A stretch of DNA of 38,091 nt from Rhodothermaceae bacterium (GTDB lineage: Bacteria > Bacteroidota > Rhodothermia > Rhodothermales > Bin80). Position 1 is the first letter of the stretch. Each line of letters opens with the position of its first letter. This document shows, piece after piece, positions 9,740 through 18,782 of this stretch. A program made the translations under genes and the position numbers. Location: positions 1-38,091 of the forward strand of contig VXLY01000026.1 of the NCBI GenBank assembly GCA_009841335.1. The letters are read 5' to 3'. Below the pieces are notes generated by a model. That model was not told the origin of the DNA, searched no databases, and was given only the letters and a program-made list of their open reading frames with translations.

Positions 9740-10840
9740 ATGGTTGAGCGCGTTGCCATTATCGGCATCGGCTTAATTGGCGGATCGCTCGCGCTGGCCT
9801 GGAAGGAGCGCGTACCAAATTTGCATGTCACGGGATTTGATAAACCGGATGTGCTCCGCCAAGCAATTAAACGGAGGATTATTGACCATGAAGCCAGTTC
9901 GCTGGCCGACGCGGTTAACCGGGCTGATGCCGTATTCTTGGCGGTTCCACTCAATGCTTTGGAGTCGGTACTGGGCGCAATTGCTCCGCACCTGCGGCCC
10001 CATACCTTCGTAACCGATGTGGGGTCTGTAAAGCAACCTGTGATCAACGCAGCAGCGCACCTCCTGGCAAACAACGTCTGTTTCATCGGAGGACATCCCA
10101 TGACTGGATCTGAACGGAGTGGCCTTGAGGGAGCAGACTCTTTTCTCTTTGAAAATGCCGTTTACGTTCTCTGCCCAAATGGGCAGGAGGACTCAGACGC
10201 CTATCGTGCGCTCACGCACCTGGTGGAGTCCACAGGAGCCCGAGTGCTTTCCATGGACAGCGTACAGCATGATCGTGTAGTCGCGTGTGTCAGTCATTTA
10301 CCGCAACTTTTGGCCACAAATCTGATGGGCGTTGCCGCGGATCGATGCCAGGACAACCCAATCACTTTGCAGCTGGCCGCAGGAGGATTCAGGGACATGA
10401 CGAGAATCGCCTCCTCACCGTTTGAGATGTGGTCTGCAGTCCTTGAGGCCAATCGTACGGACGTCAGAACAGCACTTGATGAGTTGATTCATGCCTTGGA
10501 ATTCACCCGGAAACAACTGCGCGCCGATGGTGATCTTCAGGAGCTGCGTCCCATATTTGAACGGGCACGCGCGGTCCGTAATACTATCCCTCGGGATTTT
10601 AAGGGATTTCTCCGACCCTTGAGTGATGTATTCGTGTACGCAAAAGATCAGCCGGGAGTACTGGCACATATAACAGGAACGCTTTTTGAGCAGGGGATCA
10701 GCATCAAAGACATTGAGCTACTCAAAATTCGTGAAGGTACCGGCGGCGCATTCAGGATAAGTCTAGAGGACGATAAGACGGCCGATGCGGCGGTTGCGGC
10801 GTTAAAGTCACAAGGTTGCCGCGCACACAGACTCCCATAA
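9740..10840 (+). CDS. tyrA: Prephenate dehydrogenase with C-terminal ACT domain
   Basis: A 366-residue cytosolic enzyme of tyrosine biosynthesis that oxidatively decarboxylates prephenate to 4-hydroxyphenylpyruvate using NAD(P)+. The Rossmann nucleotide loop GIGLIGGS is at residues 9-16. 'GGHPMTGSERSG' holds the conserved substrate-pocket His and Ser region of the family, and the all-helical dimerisation domain follows. A C-terminal ACT domain (about residues 292-366, starting near 'KDQPGVLAHIT') probably gives feedback control by tyrosine. There is no chorismate mutase domain, unlike the E. coli bifunctional TyrA. An open frame extends upstream to 9557 inside clpC but has no family similarity, so ATG 9740, 7 bp after the clpC stop, is the start. 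A cyclohexadienyl (arogenate) specificity cannot be excluded. Confidence 0.9.
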   Translation: MVERVAIIGIGLIGGSLALAWKERVPNLHVTGFDKPDVLRQAIKRRIIDHEASSLADAVNRADAVFLAVPLNALESVLGAIAPHLRPHTFVTDVGSVKQPVINAAAHLLANNVCFIGGHPMTGSERSGLEGADSFLFENAVYVLCPNGQEDSDAYRALTHLVESTGARVLSMDSVQHDRVVACVSHLPQLLATNLMGVAADRCQDNPITLQLAAGGFRDMTRIASSPFEMWSAVLEANRTDVRTALDELIHALEFTRKQLRADGDLQELRPIFERARAVRNTIPRDFKGFLRPLSDVFVYAKDQPGVLAHITGTLFEQGISIKDIELLKIREGTGGAFRISLEDDKTADAAVAALKSQGCRAHRLP

Positions 10841-10850
10841 TTGTTGAAGT

Positions 10851-11963
10851 ATGTCACGCACACTCGCACTGCATGAAACGCATGTAAGCCTGGGAGGGCG
10901 TATGGTCGATTTTGCCGGATTCAGTATGCCACTGCAGTACACCGGTATTCTAGACGAACATAAGGCCGTTCGAAAGTCCGCCGGATTATTTGACGTGAGC
11001 CACATGGGAGAAATCTTTGCCATGGGCGAGCATGCAGAGGATTTTGTGCAGCATCTGGTTACCAATGATGCTTCCCGGCTGAGTATTGGAAAAGCAATGT
11101 ATACCCTGATGTGCAATGAAGCGGGAGGAGTGATTGACGACCTGCTCGTGTACAAAGTCAATCATGGCGCATACATGCTTGTGGTCAATGCATCCAACAT
11201 TGCGAAGGATTATGAGTGGATGCAGGCCAATAATCCTATGGGAGCAGATCTGTATGATGTATCGGATCAAATGGGACTACTCGCATTGCAGGGGCCAGAC
11301 TCGCTGAAGATCGGAGCGAAACTACTGGGAGAACCCGTTCATCAATTATCAAGTTTTAACTTCCTACGACCGGCTGCCGGTGAGTTTATGGGCTTCAACA
11401 AGGTGATTGTTTCCCGGACCGGCTACACCGGAGAGATCGGACTTGAGTTTTATGTTGAGTCCGAAAACACCGATGCGCTGTGGGATGCGATCATGGCAGC
11501 TGGTTCAGACTATAACCTGCCCCCAGTTGGCCTTGGAGCTCGAGACACCCTCCGGCTTGAAGCAGGCTTTTGCCTATACGGAAACGAGCTAACCGAAGAC
11601 ATTAACCCCTATGAGGCCGGCTTAGGCTGGGTTACTAAACTGCAAAAGGGAGCATTTGTCGGCCGGGAGGCCCTGCTTGAGATCAAGGCCAGTGGCCCTG
11701 AGCGCCGTCTAGTTGGCCTAGTCGTGGATGGGAGAGGAATCCCCAGGTCAGGCTATTCGGTCGTTTCTGAATCTGCAGAACATATTGGGCATGTCACCAG
11801 TGGATCTCAGTCTCCCACACTGAATTGTGGTATTGCACTCGCCTATGCCCAGAACAGCCCGGAATTCACGACTCCCGGAAATAAGGTGGGTATACGCGCT
11901 CGATCCCGAACGCTGGATGCCTTTGTGCGGAAATTACCATTTCACAGAAAGCCAACTAGGTAG
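10851..11963 (+). CDS. gcvT: Aminomethyltransferase, glycine cleavage T-protein
   Basis: A 370-residue T-protein of the glycine cleavage system. It takes the aminomethyl group from lipoylated H-protein, releases ammonia and makes 5,10-methylene-tetrahydrofolate. Family marks in order: 'MVDFAGFSMPLQY' near residues 18-30; 'LFDVSHMGE' near 46-54; 'SRTGYTGEIGLEFY' near 187-200; 'DTLRLEAGFCLYG' near 230-242; and the C-terminal beta-barrel. Length is normal. It begins 10 bp after tyrA and is followed by 64 bp before ftsK. Genes for the P and H proteins are not in the window, so the system is dispersed. YgfZ-like folate proteins are shorter and lack the SHMGE segment, so GcvT is favoured. Confidence 0.94.
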   Translation: MSRTLALHETHVSLGGRMVDFAGFSMPLQYTGILDEHKAVRKSAGLFDVSHMGEIFAMGEHAEDFVQHLVTNDASRLSIGKAMYTLMCNEAGGVIDDLLVYKVNHGAYMLVVNASNIAKDYEWMQANNPMGADLYDVSDQMGLLALQGPDSLKIGAKLLGEPVHQLSSFNFLRPAAGEFMGFNKVIVSRTGYTGEIGLEFYVESENTDALWDAIMAAGSDYNLPPVGLGARDTLRLEAGFCLYGNELTEDINPYEAGLGWVTKLQKGAFVGREALLEIKASGPERRLVGLVVDGRGIPRSGYSVVSESAEHIGHVTSGSQSPTLNCGIALAYAQNSPEFTTPGNKVGIRARSRTLDAFVRKLPFHRKPTR

Positions 11964-12027
11964 GCATAATATCCTGCGTCGTATCTTAGTTGGTCTTTGC
12001 ATTTGATAAATCCCAAGTGTTTCTTTA

Positions 12028-14454
12028 ATGGCCGATCGTAAAGCCAACCGCCGGCGAGGCAGTTCGACCACATCCAAAACTAAAAAACGCCCGCCATCCA
12101 GAAGAAGACAGGAAGTTCTGGGGATACTAATTCTCACACTCGGCGTCTTTCTCGCTATTGCCGGCGGTACCTACTCGTCGTCAGACAATACCCTAATTGA
12201 GGGTAAATCTTTCTGGGAATTACTGTTCCCTCTTGAGGGTATTTCCGTCAGCAATGCTGCCGGAGCTGTTGGGGCGTGGCTCGCGTATGCCGCGGTACCT
12301 TCTTTTTTTGGGTACACCTCCCTCTTCCTGATCATTATTATACTTCTGTGCGGGTACACCGTCCTCAGAAAGCGACCACTGAGGACCATCTGGATACCAG
12401 CAATACATGTGATCTGGATCGTGTGTCTTGGCGCCATCATATTTGGTCGCCTTAGCTTGTACCCGTCCATGTCTGAACTGGAAATATGGGCAGGTGATTT
12501 TGGTTTTCGGGCAGCATTCTGGTTGAATGAAATCATAGGCGGGCCTGGATCATGGGTCATTCTGGGCGCTAGTTTCATTGTCGGGCTAATGCTGGCCATT
12601 GATCTGAACATTCAGCATTGGCTGGATCGCACGGAACAGGTATGGAAATCCACGGCTCGGGTGATGAAAGAGCACCGGGATAAATCCAGAGAAGAACGGG
12701 CAGCGGAACAGGCTTCTGGCAAAGACGGACTGCAATCAACCTGGGAAGATCTTGATCCCCAATCCTCTGTTGCATCGGTGGAAACACGCCGTAACAAAAT
12801 GGATTCTGAACCTCAGCAGAATGTTGAATTGGAACAACCGCATGTAACGGAACCCTCCGCCGAACAACCTACGAGAGAGATTGATCGAACCGGCTTGGAG
12901 CTCAAGGTTACCGGGCAGATTACTGAGGAGGCCGGGCACACATCCGGGTCCCGGAGTACTCAGATTGCGGGGGTGGGTAAATACAAATTCCCGCATATTC
13001 GACTCTTGGAGGCTCCAAAGGAAACCGAGCAAAAGATCGACTATGATGAGTTGGAGGAGAACAAGATCAAACTTGTCGAAAAACTCGCCCGGCACAAGAT
13101 TGAAATCATTGAAGTGAACGCCAAAGTGGGGCCTACCGTCACGCTCTATGAACTTACGCCTGCTCCCGGTGTGAAGGTCAGTCGAATCAAGTCATTGGAG
13201 GATGACCTGGCTATGGCTATGGCCGCCCAAGGAATTCGGATGATCGTCCCTATCCCGAACAAATCTGCAGTTGGCGTAGAGATACCGAACAGCCAAAGAG
13301 AGCTTGTACGGGTCCAGTCGGTGATCAATACAGCTCGGTTCCAAGAGTCCAATATGGAGCTGCCTGTAGTACTTGGCAAGACCATTGAGGGAGGTGTTTT
13401 CGTGGAAGATCTCACGAAGATGCCGCACTTGCTGATCGCTGGGGCTACGGGATCCGGTAAATCCGTCGGTCTGAATACATTGATCACAGGGCTTCTATAT
13501 GCATGTGCTCCGTCGGATCTGAAGTTTGTGATGATTGACCCGAAAAAAGTCGAGCTTCAGCAGTATGAGAAGCTTGAGCATCATTTTCTGGCCATGCCGG
13601 AGGACGGGAGCGAGGCCATTGTCACGGAAGTTGAAGACGCCCTCAACATCCTGAAAGCCTGTGAACAGGAAATGGACGCACGTTATGATCTTCTCAAAGA
13701 CGCTGGGGTGCGTGGAATAAAGAGCTACAATACCCGATTTTCTGAGGGGGCTCTTGACCCTGCTGATGGTCACAAATATCTGCCCTACATCGTGGTGATC
13801 ATTGATGAGCTGGCTGATCTTATGCTTACGGCCGGAAAGGATGTTGAAGCACCTATCGCCCGACTTGCCCAGAAGGCACGGGCAATAGGCGTTCACTTGA
13901 TCTTGGCGACCCAGCGCCCGTCTGTCGATGTGATAACCGGACTTATCAAAGCAAATTTCCCCTCTCGTGTCGCTTTCCAGGTTGCCTCAAAGGTTGATGC
14001 GAGGACTATCCTCGACCAGAATGGCGCTGAGCAGTTGGTTGGTAATGGGGATATGCTGTATATGACCAGTAGCAAAGTCATGCGTCTGCAGGGACCCTTT
14101 GTCTCTGGCAAGGAGATTGATCGATTGATTGCTTATATCACTAAGCAGCCGGAACCGAGCTCTTATCGGTTACCCAAGGTCGAACTCGAGCCCGCCAAGA
14201 GCTCTTCTTACGACCAGTCGTTTCAGGATGGTGCCACCGATCATTTCTTTGACGAGGCTGCTCGAATCATCGTGCGCGAACAACAGGGCTCTGTTTCACT
14301 GATTCAGCGCAAATTATCTATTGGCTATACGCGGGCTGCTCGGATCGTTGATCAACTGGAGCAGGCTGGTGTCGTCGGACCACCTGCCGGAGCAAAGCCG
14401 CGGGATGTGCTTGTAGCAAACGAGGTTGCTCTCGAGCGTCTCCTGTATGGCTGA
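12028..14454 (+). CDS. ftsK: DNA translocase FtsK/SpoIIIE
   Basis: An 808-residue membrane-anchored, septum-located motor that pumps chromosomal DNA during division and activates dimer resolution. A basic N terminus precedes about four predicted transmembrane helices (roughly residues 33-50, 75-115, 118-140, 165-185). A polar, low-complexity linker of about 120 residues follows. The RecA-like motor has 'LELTPAPGVKVSRI', Walker A GATGSGKS at 472-479 and Walker B 'VVIIDELADLM'. A C-terminal winged-helix gamma domain (about 738-808, 'GSVSLIQRKLSIGYTRAARI') reads polar DNA motifs. The linker is short compared with the roughly 600 residues of E. coli FtsK, as in many Bacteroidota and Firmicutes. 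There are 64 bp before it and 40 bp after it before purE, consistent with one transcript. Confidence 0.96.
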   Translation: MADRKANRRRGSSTTSKTKKRPPSRRRQEVLGILILTLGVFLAIAGGTYSSSDNTLIEGKSFWELLFPLEGISVSNAAGAVGAWLAYAAVPSFFGYTSLFLIIIILLCGYTVLRKRPLRTIWIPAIHVIWIVCLGAIIFGRLSLYPSMSELEIWAGDFGFRAAFWLNEIIGGPGSWVILGASFIVGLMLAIDLNIQHWLDRTEQVWKSTARVMKEHRDKSREERAAEQASGKDGLQSTWEDLDPQSSVASVETRRNKMDSEPQQNVELEQPHVTEPSAEQPTREIDRTGLELKVTGQITEEAGHTSGSRSTQIAGVGKYKFPHIRLLEAPKETEQKIDYDELEENKIKLVEKLARHKIEIIEVNAKVGPTVTLYELTPAPGVKVSRIKSLEDDLAMAMAAQGIRMIVPIPNKSAVGVEIPNSQRELVRVQSVINTARFQESNMELPVVLGKTIEGGVFVEDLTKMPHLLIAGATGSGKSVGLNTLITGLLYACAPSDLKFVMIDPKKVELQQYEKLEHHFLAMPEDGSEAIVTEVEDALNILKACEQEMDARYDLLKDAGVRGIKSYNTRFSEGALDPADGHKYLPYIVVIIDELADLMLTAGKDVEAPIARLAQKARAIGVHLILATQRPSVDVITGLIKANFPSRVAFQVASKVDARTILDQNGAEQLVGNGDMLYMTSSKVMRLQGPFVSGKEIDRLIAYITKQPEPSSYRLPKVELEPAKSSSYDQSFQDGATDHFFDEAARIIVREQQGSVSLIQRKLSIGYTRAARIVDQLEQAGVVGPPAGAKPRDVLVANEVALERLLYG

Positions 14455-14494
14455 TCTTTTTCCTTTAAGTCCATAAGCAATTCACGTTTAGTAC

Positions 14495-14992
14495 ATGAAG
14501 CCTTTAGTTGGAATTCTAATGGGAAGTGACTCTGATCTTCCCATCATGCGCAAAGCCGCAGATATTTTAAAGTCTTTTGACGTTCCCTTTGAATTAAATG
14601 TCATGAGCGCACACCGTACGCCTGATCGTGCGCATCATTATGCAACTACTGCACATACCCGGGGAATCAAGGTATTGATTGCTGGTGCGGGAGTAGCAGC
14701 ACACCTGGCAGGCGTGATCGCGGCCAATTCCCCTCTCCCTGTGCTTGGCGTACCCATCAATTCTGGTGCACTTCGGGGCCTTGACGCCCTTTTGGCCACC
14801 GTACAGATGCCGAGCGGTATCCCTGTAGGAACAGTGGCCATTGATGGCTCAAAGAACGCTGCTCTACTGGCGGTACAAATACTTGCCACATCCGACCCTG
14901 TACTCCAGCAGCGCTTCCTTGATTATAAAGCCAACATGGTCGACGAGGTAGACATCAAGAATGCACGTGCCCAAGAGCAATTGTTTGCTTGA
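14495..14992 (+). CDS. purE: N5-carboxyaminoimidazole ribonucleotide mutase (class I PurE)
   Basis: A 165-residue cytosolic enzyme of de novo purine synthesis that converts N5-CAIR to CAIR. The phosphate/ribose-binding loop 'GSDSDLP' (residues 9-15) and the active-site 'SAHRTPDR' with its catalytic His are intact. The second loop reads [10 protein letters not shown] where the class I consensus is GAGGAAHLPG, a Gly-to-Val and a Pro-to-Ala change. Downstream '[14 protein letters not shown]' and '[11 protein letters not shown]' are canonical. Its usual partner purK is not adjacent. It is the last gene of the plus-strand series and faces mgtE across 254 bp with a hairpin at 15019-15048. Confidence 0.94.
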   Translation: MKPLVGILMGSDSDLPIMRKAADILKSFDVPFELNVMSAHRTPDRAHHYATTAHTRGIKVLIAGAGVAAHLAGVIAANSPLPVLGVPINSGALRGLDALLATVQMPSGIPVGTVAIDGSKNAALLAVQILATSDPVLQQRFLDYKANMVDEVDIKNARAQEQLFA

Positions 14993-15018
14993 CCAAGGAT
15001 TGTCGGAATAGAGCTGAT

Positions 15019-15048
15019 CCTTCGGCTTATAGCTCTGCAAGCCGGAGG
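15019..15048. terminator. Possible bidirectional hairpin between convergent purE and mgtE
   Basis: Arms ccttcggctt and aagccggagg pair over 10 positions with one T-G wobble around a 10-base loop, 26 bp after the purE stop. There is no U-tract directly behind it on either strand (a run of six T is 25 bp further on), so it is at best a weak or factor-assisted terminator. Confidence 0.35.
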
Positions 15049-15246
15049 GTACTTGGGAAACGATTCTATATTGCCTTTTTTCCGGCGTATCTGAACCGCG
15101 GGTAGCTTGCTGTTCAACAACAGTTAGGTTTTTCGCCGACGTCAGTACGATGCGGTCTCTTGGATCTGGACGATCCCACCTTTTAATTTACCCGATAACC
15201 ATCTGTCCTTCCCCGCCGCATTAGCATAGCGTCACTGTAATTTGAC

Positions 15247-16677
15247 TCAAACAAAGGGCAGGTACAATGTTGTCGCCAGCATAAAGAACACGATAAGCCC
15301 GATAATATCGTTACTGGTGGTGATGAAAGGACCCGTAGCCAGTGCTGGATCCACTCCAATTCTGTCAAGCATAAGTGGGGTAGCAACCCCAATTCCAGCG
15401 GCTAGCACAATAACTGCAAAGAGTGACAACCCCGCTGTTACAGCAAGTCGCGTGGGTTCAGGAGCAGGCGTTACCACAGAAGACCAGACCGTCGCAAGCC
15501 AACCAAACAGCAGAAGAACAACAACCAACATCATCATCGCTAAGGCCAAGCCATTGACAATGGCCACAAGAAGCTCTTTGCCAAGACGCCGAAACATATT
15601 AGCTGACCAAACTTCGCCCGAAGCCAATCCTTGAACAATAATCGCCGAACTCTGAATCCCGGCATTTCCGGCCATAGCCATGACAACCGGAATGAATGCA
15701 GCAAGAACTGAGGCGCGCCGGATATTCTCCTCGTAAACACCAATGACGCTCCCGGCAAATACAGCCCCAATCATGCCCAGAAACAACCAGGGCAATCGAC
15801 CCCGAGTGATTCGGAAAACCGAGTCCGTGGGCTCTTCATCACCAGTAATACCACTTAGACGTTGATAATCCTCTTCTGCCTCTTCACGAATAACATCCAT
15901 AGCGTCATCAATCGCAACATGACCGACCAAGCGCTGCTCATCATCCACCACCGCCAGAGAAACCAGATCATACCGTTCCATAGTCCTGGCAACCTCTTCC
16001 TGGTCTACATCCGTAGTCACATACCGCACATCAGTACGCATAATATCACCAATAGTGGCCTCAGCTGGTGACAACAATAAGCGTCGAATGGTCACAAACC
16101 CCTGGAGATGTTTGGAAGAGTCGATTACAAAAACCACATACAGATCTTGCGTGTCCTCTGCATTACGGCGAATTTCTTCGGTAGCCTCAGCGACAGTCCA
16201 GTCTGCGAGAACCGTGACAACCTCGGCAGCCATAATACCTCCTGCCGTATCTTCCTCATAGGCTAGTAGACCGCGTACAGCTTCGCGATCTTCCAAAACG
16301 CGCAAAACCCGTTGACGCACTGTCTCATCCAGCTGCCCCAAAACATCGGCAGCATCATCAGATTCCAGCTCGTTGAGAAGAGAGGTTACGCGCTCGGTGG
16401 GAGTTGCTGCAAGGAGGTCTGCACAAAACGTTTCATCCAATTCCGAGAGCACCTGTGCGCCGGTAATGGTCGGCAGTGCAAGTGTCAGGCTCGAAGCACG
16501 TTCGCGCCCCAATTCAGTGACGAGCCGCGCGATGTCGGCCGGATGAAGTTCACGCACCAGGTCTACCGCAGCAGAAAGATTTTCCTCCCCAAGCTGTTCT
16601 TCGACTGCCTCGGCTATCTCCGCATTCAGTTCAGGAAGCGGGGAAATCTTAACTATGTCGGCAGCGGAATTAGACAC
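15247..16677 (-). CDS. mgtE: Magnesium transporter MgtE
   Basis: A 476-residue inner-membrane Mg2+ channel. Layout: N-terminal helical superhelix domain (residues about 20-130) with many acidic residues that sense cytosolic Mg2+; tandem CBS domains (about 140-262); a plug helix; and five transmembrane helices (about 295-476). The pore signatures are visible: 'PVVMAMAGNAGIQSS' at 330-344 and 'DPALATGPFITTSNDIIGL' at 443-461, whose Asp443 matches the conserved Mg2+-selectivity Asp. The start is GTG at 16677; a stop lies two codons upstream in frame, so no longer form is possible. It lies 32 bp behind rsmA, so it is probably cotranscribed with rsmA and the VWA gene. The 32-bp leader is too short for an M-box riboswitch, so control is likely by the protein itself gating on Mg2+. 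Confidence 0.95.
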   Translation of the reverse strand: MSNSAADIVKISPLPELNAEIAEAVEEQLGEENLSAAVDLVRELHPADIARLVTELGRERASSLTLALPTITGAQVLSELDETFCADLLAATPTERVTSLLNELESDDAADVLGQLDETVRQRVLRVLEDREAVRGLLAYEEDTAGGIMAAEVVTVLADWTVAEATEEIRRNAEDTQDLYVVFVIDSSKHLQGFVTIRRLLLSPAEATIGDIMRTDVRYVTTDVDQEEVARTMERYDLVSLAVVDDEQRLVGHVAIDDAMDVIREEAEEDYQRLSGITGDEEPTDSVFRITRGRLPWLFLGMIGAVFAGSVIGVYEENIRRASVLAAFIPVVMAMAGNAGIQSSAIIVQGLASGEVWSANMFRRLGKELLVAIVNGLALAMMMLVVVLLLFGWLATVWSSVVTPAPEPTRLAVTAGLSLFAVIVLAAGIGVATPLMLDRIGVDPALATGPFITTSNDIIGLIVFFMLATTLYLPFV

Positions 16678-16709
16678 GATGATCTATTGATTAACGACTG
16701 AAAAGCCAG

Positions 16710-17483
16710 TTATTGCTTCCTACGGTTTTGAAGGTAACGCGCAAGCTCCACATAATCTGCAGGGGATAATTCCTCTGCACGACATCGCTTCCAATAATCT
16801 GGGATATCCCGTTCACCCGCCCACTGCCGAAGGCTGTTCCGTAGCACTTTGCGACGCATACTAAATCCTGCGCGAACCACAGCATGCAATAGACCCTTAT
16901 CTACATCTGGAATTTCCACACCCTCAAATTCCAGCCTAATTACCGTGCTCTCAACGGCCGGCTTGGGAGTGAAGATATTGCGACTGACCTTAAACAACAC
17001 ACTCGGGCGTGCATACAGCTGTGCAAATACACTTGGAATTCCATACGCCTTGGTTCGAGGCTTGGCTACAATTCGCTCGGCCACCTCCCTTTGTACCATG
17101 AGAACCGCCTCAGCAATTACATCGTGCGCAGCAAGTAACCCAAAAAGAACCGGACTGGTAATGTTGTAGGGTAGATTGCCGATAATATGTAAGGGAGGGT
17201 TCCCCACATGCTCCCAGTCTATACTCAGCACATTCTCCTCCCGCACACGCAACTCCGGGTAGCTGGTGCGTAAATAGGCTACTGCCTGTGGATCCACTTC
17301 GATGGCTTCAAACTGCGAATAACGCTCCTGCAAATAAACGGTGAGTGCACCAGTCCCTGGACCAATCTCTACGACATAGGCATCACTTGGCGCCCGAAGC
17401 GCTGAAATAATGCGACGCGCAGTGTTGGGATCCGTTAGAAAATGCTGCCCCAGATGCTTCTTAGGTGGAATCGGAGACTTCAC
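16710..17483 (-). CDS. rsmA: 16S rRNA A1518/A1519 N6-dimethyltransferase
   Basis: A 257-residue SAM-dependent methyltransferase (KsgA) that dimethylates two adjacent adenosines in the helix 45 loop of 16S rRNA late in small-subunit assembly. Visible motifs: 'HLGQHFLTD' at residues 10-18; SAM motif I 'EIGPGTGALT' at 39-48; and the catalytic motif IV 'NLPYNI' at 103-108. The C-terminal helical domain is complete and the length is normal. The start codon is GTG at 17483, supported by a GGGGAAGG ribosome-binding sequence about 5 bases before it; no in-frame ATG precedes it. It follows the VWA gene by 12 bp and precedes mgtE by 32 bp. Confidence 0.96.
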   Translation of the reverse strand: MKSPIPPKKHLGQHFLTDPNTARRIISALRAPSDAYVVEIGPGTGALTVYLQERYSQFEAIEVDPQAVAYLRTSYPELRVREENVLSIDWEHVGNPPLHIIGNLPYNITSPVLFGLLAAHDVIAEAVLMVQREVAERIVAKPRTKAYGIPSVFAQLYARPSVLFKVSRNIFTPKPAVESTVIRLEFEGVEIPDVDKGLLHAVVRAGFSMRRKVLRNSLRQWAGERDIPDYWKRCRAEELSPADYVELARYLQNRRKQ

Positions 17484-17495
17484 TATACCTTCCCC

Positions 17496-18593
17496 TCAGT
17501 GTAGACGCTTGCGCCGGTTGCGTACATAGTCTTCAAACAGGAACTCCCCCAAATTATTCAGATCCGCATAGTAAGCCCGCCCATGATTCGCTTCGGTCAA
17601 CTGGCGAACAAACCCCTGCAGGTATGGATCCCGCGCAATCATAAACGTCGTGATCGTTATCCCTTCGCGGCGACAAATCACAGCTTCGTCCAGCACTTTG
17701 TTGACGATCTTCCTGTCTAATCCAAACACATTCTTATAGAGACGTCCCTGATCAAAATGGCAGCTTGGCTTACCATCGGTAATCATAAATATCTGTTTGT
17801 TTCGATTCTTCCGCCTCCGCAGGATTTCTCGTGCCCGCTGCAGCCCCGCACGTGTGTTCGTGTGATACGGCCCAACCTGCAGGTATGGTAAATCCTTGAT
17901 TGACACCTCCCACGCATCATCTCCGAATGCTACAATATCAAGCGTATCCTTGGCATAGCGGCGCAATATCAGTTCCGACAGCGCCATAGCTGTCTTACGG
18001 GCAGGCGTAATTCGATCCTCGCCATAAAGGATCATCGAATGGCTGAGGTCAATCATGAGCACGGTAGATTGATTTGACTGGTGATCTGTCTCGTGAAGTA
18101 CATAGTCTTCTTCCTCCAGTGACCAGTCATCAAGTCCACCTCGCCTGTAAGAATTGGAAAGCGTGTCGGTGATATTCAGGAGGTGTGGATCATCCCCGAA
18201 TTTCCACGGTCGCGTTTCAGGCAGAAGCTCATCTCCCTTACCTTCAAAGGGTGTTGGATGTCGTCCCGTACCTCCTTTGCGAAGCTGCCGAAAAACCTCC
18301 TCCAGTGAACGAGCCCGTAGGCTACGCTCCGCTTTGGCAGTGATCTCTATACTGCCATCGTTCTCCCGCAGATAACCGCGCGCCTTGAGCTCCTCAATAA
18401 AATCTCCAATACCCATTTCTGAATCAGTCAGACTGTAACGTTCATCCAACTGAGTCAGCCAATTCAATGCCTCATTGGCATCTCCGGCGGTGTACTGGAG
18501 CAACTGCTGGAAGAGGTCAAAGAGTTGCTCAAACGTGGAGGTCTTCGCACCATGCCTCTCCGGATCCCACTGTACGTATTTATATGGAACCAT
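17496..18593 (-). CDS. VWA-domain protein, CoxE/ChlD-like
   Basis: A 365-residue cytosolic protein with a C-terminal von Willebrand factor A domain (about residues 175-365). The metal-ion-dependent adhesion site is complete: DLSHS (DxSxS) at 182-186, a threonine near 245, and 'ITDGKP' with Asp273. The first 170 residues are mixed helical and charged ('FIEELKARGYL', 'SLEEVFRQLRKG') and I do not recognise a named domain. Family relatives (CoxE-like, Mg-chelatase subunit D-like, YehP-like) usually work with a MoxR-type AAA+ ATPase to insert metals or remodel protein complexes. None is present here, so the partner must be encoded elsewhere or the protein acts alone. ATG at 18593 begins 'MVPYKYVQWDP', a start common in the family. 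It opens a three-gene run with rsmA and mgtE. Confidence 0.8.
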   Translation of the reverse strand: MVPYKYVQWDPERHGAKTSTFEQLFDLFQQLLQYTAGDANEALNWLTQLDERYSLTDSEMGIGDFIEELKARGYLRENDGSIEITAKAERSLRARSLEEVFRQLRKGGTGRHPTPFEGKGDELLPETRPWKFGDDPHLLNITDTLSNSYRRGGLDDWSLEEEDYVLHETDHQSNQSTVLMIDLSHSMILYGEDRITPARKTAMALSELILRRYAKDTLDIVAFGDDAWEVSIKDLPYLQVGPYHTNTRAGLQRAREILRRRKNRNKQIFMITDGKPSCHFDQGRLYKNVFGLDRKIVNKVLDEAVICRREGITITTFMIARDPYLQGFVRQLTEANHGRAYYADLNNLGEFLFEDYVRNRRKRLH

Positions 18594-18782
18594 GGCTCAG
18601 ACTAACAACAACTTCAATGCGTTCCGACCGAAATTTAGGCGCAACGAATTCGAAAATAGGTCAAAAATCCAGCAATTCCCTAGCGGCGTTGCTGAACAAG
18701 AACTAATTTGCAATCCTCCACAGCCCAATGTGACACAAAATATGTATCTGTGGTTCCAATTATTCGCATTAATCCCCCAATA

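Noticed and set aside
9187..10101. 304-codon minus-strand frame across the clpC/tyrA junction
   Set aside because: It is antisense to two strongly supported genes and shows no family motif.
15063..15246. M-box-like leader or small RNA near mgtE
   Set aside because: The region is downstream of mgtE, not upstream, and no conserved riboswitch core is visible; the true mgtE leader is only 32 bp.
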